Positions 63,955 through 64,000 of a stretch of 64,000 nt of DNA are shown one piece after another. The DNA is taken from the NCBI GenBank assembly GCA_041879295.1, contig CP047152.1:4531501-4595500 (forward strand), in the 5' to 3' direction. The position numbers and the translations under genes were made by a program. Positions within the stretch are counted from its first letter, which is position 1; the number at the start of each line of letters is the position of its first letter. Under the pieces are notes generated by a model. The model was not told the DNA's origin. It did not search any database and was given only the letters and a program-made list of their open reading frames with translations. Origin of the DNA: Pseudomonas putida (lineage in GTDB: Bacteria > Pseudomonadota > Gammaproteobacteria > Pseudomonadales > Pseudomonadaceae).

Positions 63955-64000
63955 ATAGAAAATTTGCCGATGGATTGCAAATGACAATGCTTTAATTTCA

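Overview
The window is a chromosomal segment of a Pseudomonas, most likely the P. putida group. This rests on the high-GC coding style, the many roughly 35-bp REP palindromes with a CCTCTTCGCGGG core, the gene sets present (oprB-gcd glucose oxidation, a second lon, DUF3509, mucD) and the overall gene order, which I recall as that of the P. putida core chromosome. I could not run a similarity search, so the species is an inference. No tRNA, rRNA, CRISPR array, prophage or complete insertion sequence was found.

Layout. (1) 74-5558: a polyamine-type ABC importer with an aldehyde dehydrogenase (ydcSTUV-patD type), which would import a polyamine and oxidise the aldehyde made from it. (2) 5559-9933: an accessory region with an Old Yellow Enzyme, long inverted-repeat elements, and an AT-rich three-gene islet (7748-9841) with a 2-oxoglutarate/Fe(II) oxygenase, a 307-residue protein of unknown function and a two-helix membrane protein. 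(3) 9934-22456: core genes recJ, yaeQ, a CoA transferase, a periplasmic binding-like protein, DUF3509, a degenerate receiver, the dsbC-hom-thrC block, xerD, a Na+/H+ antiporter and yciA. (4) 22551-28465: rpsP-rimM-trmD-rplS, ffh, ypjD and a CorC/CNNM protein. (5) 28735-34605: an MHS-type transporter, purT, a VUT-family protein, DUF1289, a gamma-carbonic anhydrase, two NUDIX hydrolases and an L,D-transpeptidase. (6) 34766-41005: a two-partner secretion pair (TpsB/TpsA) without a recognisable C-terminal toxin. (7) 41166-44230: a Pr6Pr-type membrane protein, a VF530 protein and a zinc-type TonB receptor behind a Zur-like box. (8) 44834-51775: porin OprB and PQQ glucose dehydrogenase, then a Lon protease and a chagasin-like lipoprotein. 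(9) 51865-56197: cmoA-cmoB, a small secreted protein, and a two-component system behind a MerR-type operator/promoter. (10) 56263-63873: pdxJ, recO, era, rnc, lepB, lepA and mucD, all on the minus strand.

The most unusual parts are the islet at 7421-9858, bracketed by 54-bp imperfect direct repeats that are ends of the same inverted-repeat family; the inverted-repeat family itself (5598-5824, 7133-7385, 44326-44556 and a fragment at 9859-9925), one copy of which has perfect 65-bp arms; a MerR-architecture promoter in front of a two-component system with no merR gene nearby; and an oprB leader in which a perfect 14-bp palindrome takes the place of a Shine-Dalgarno sequence.
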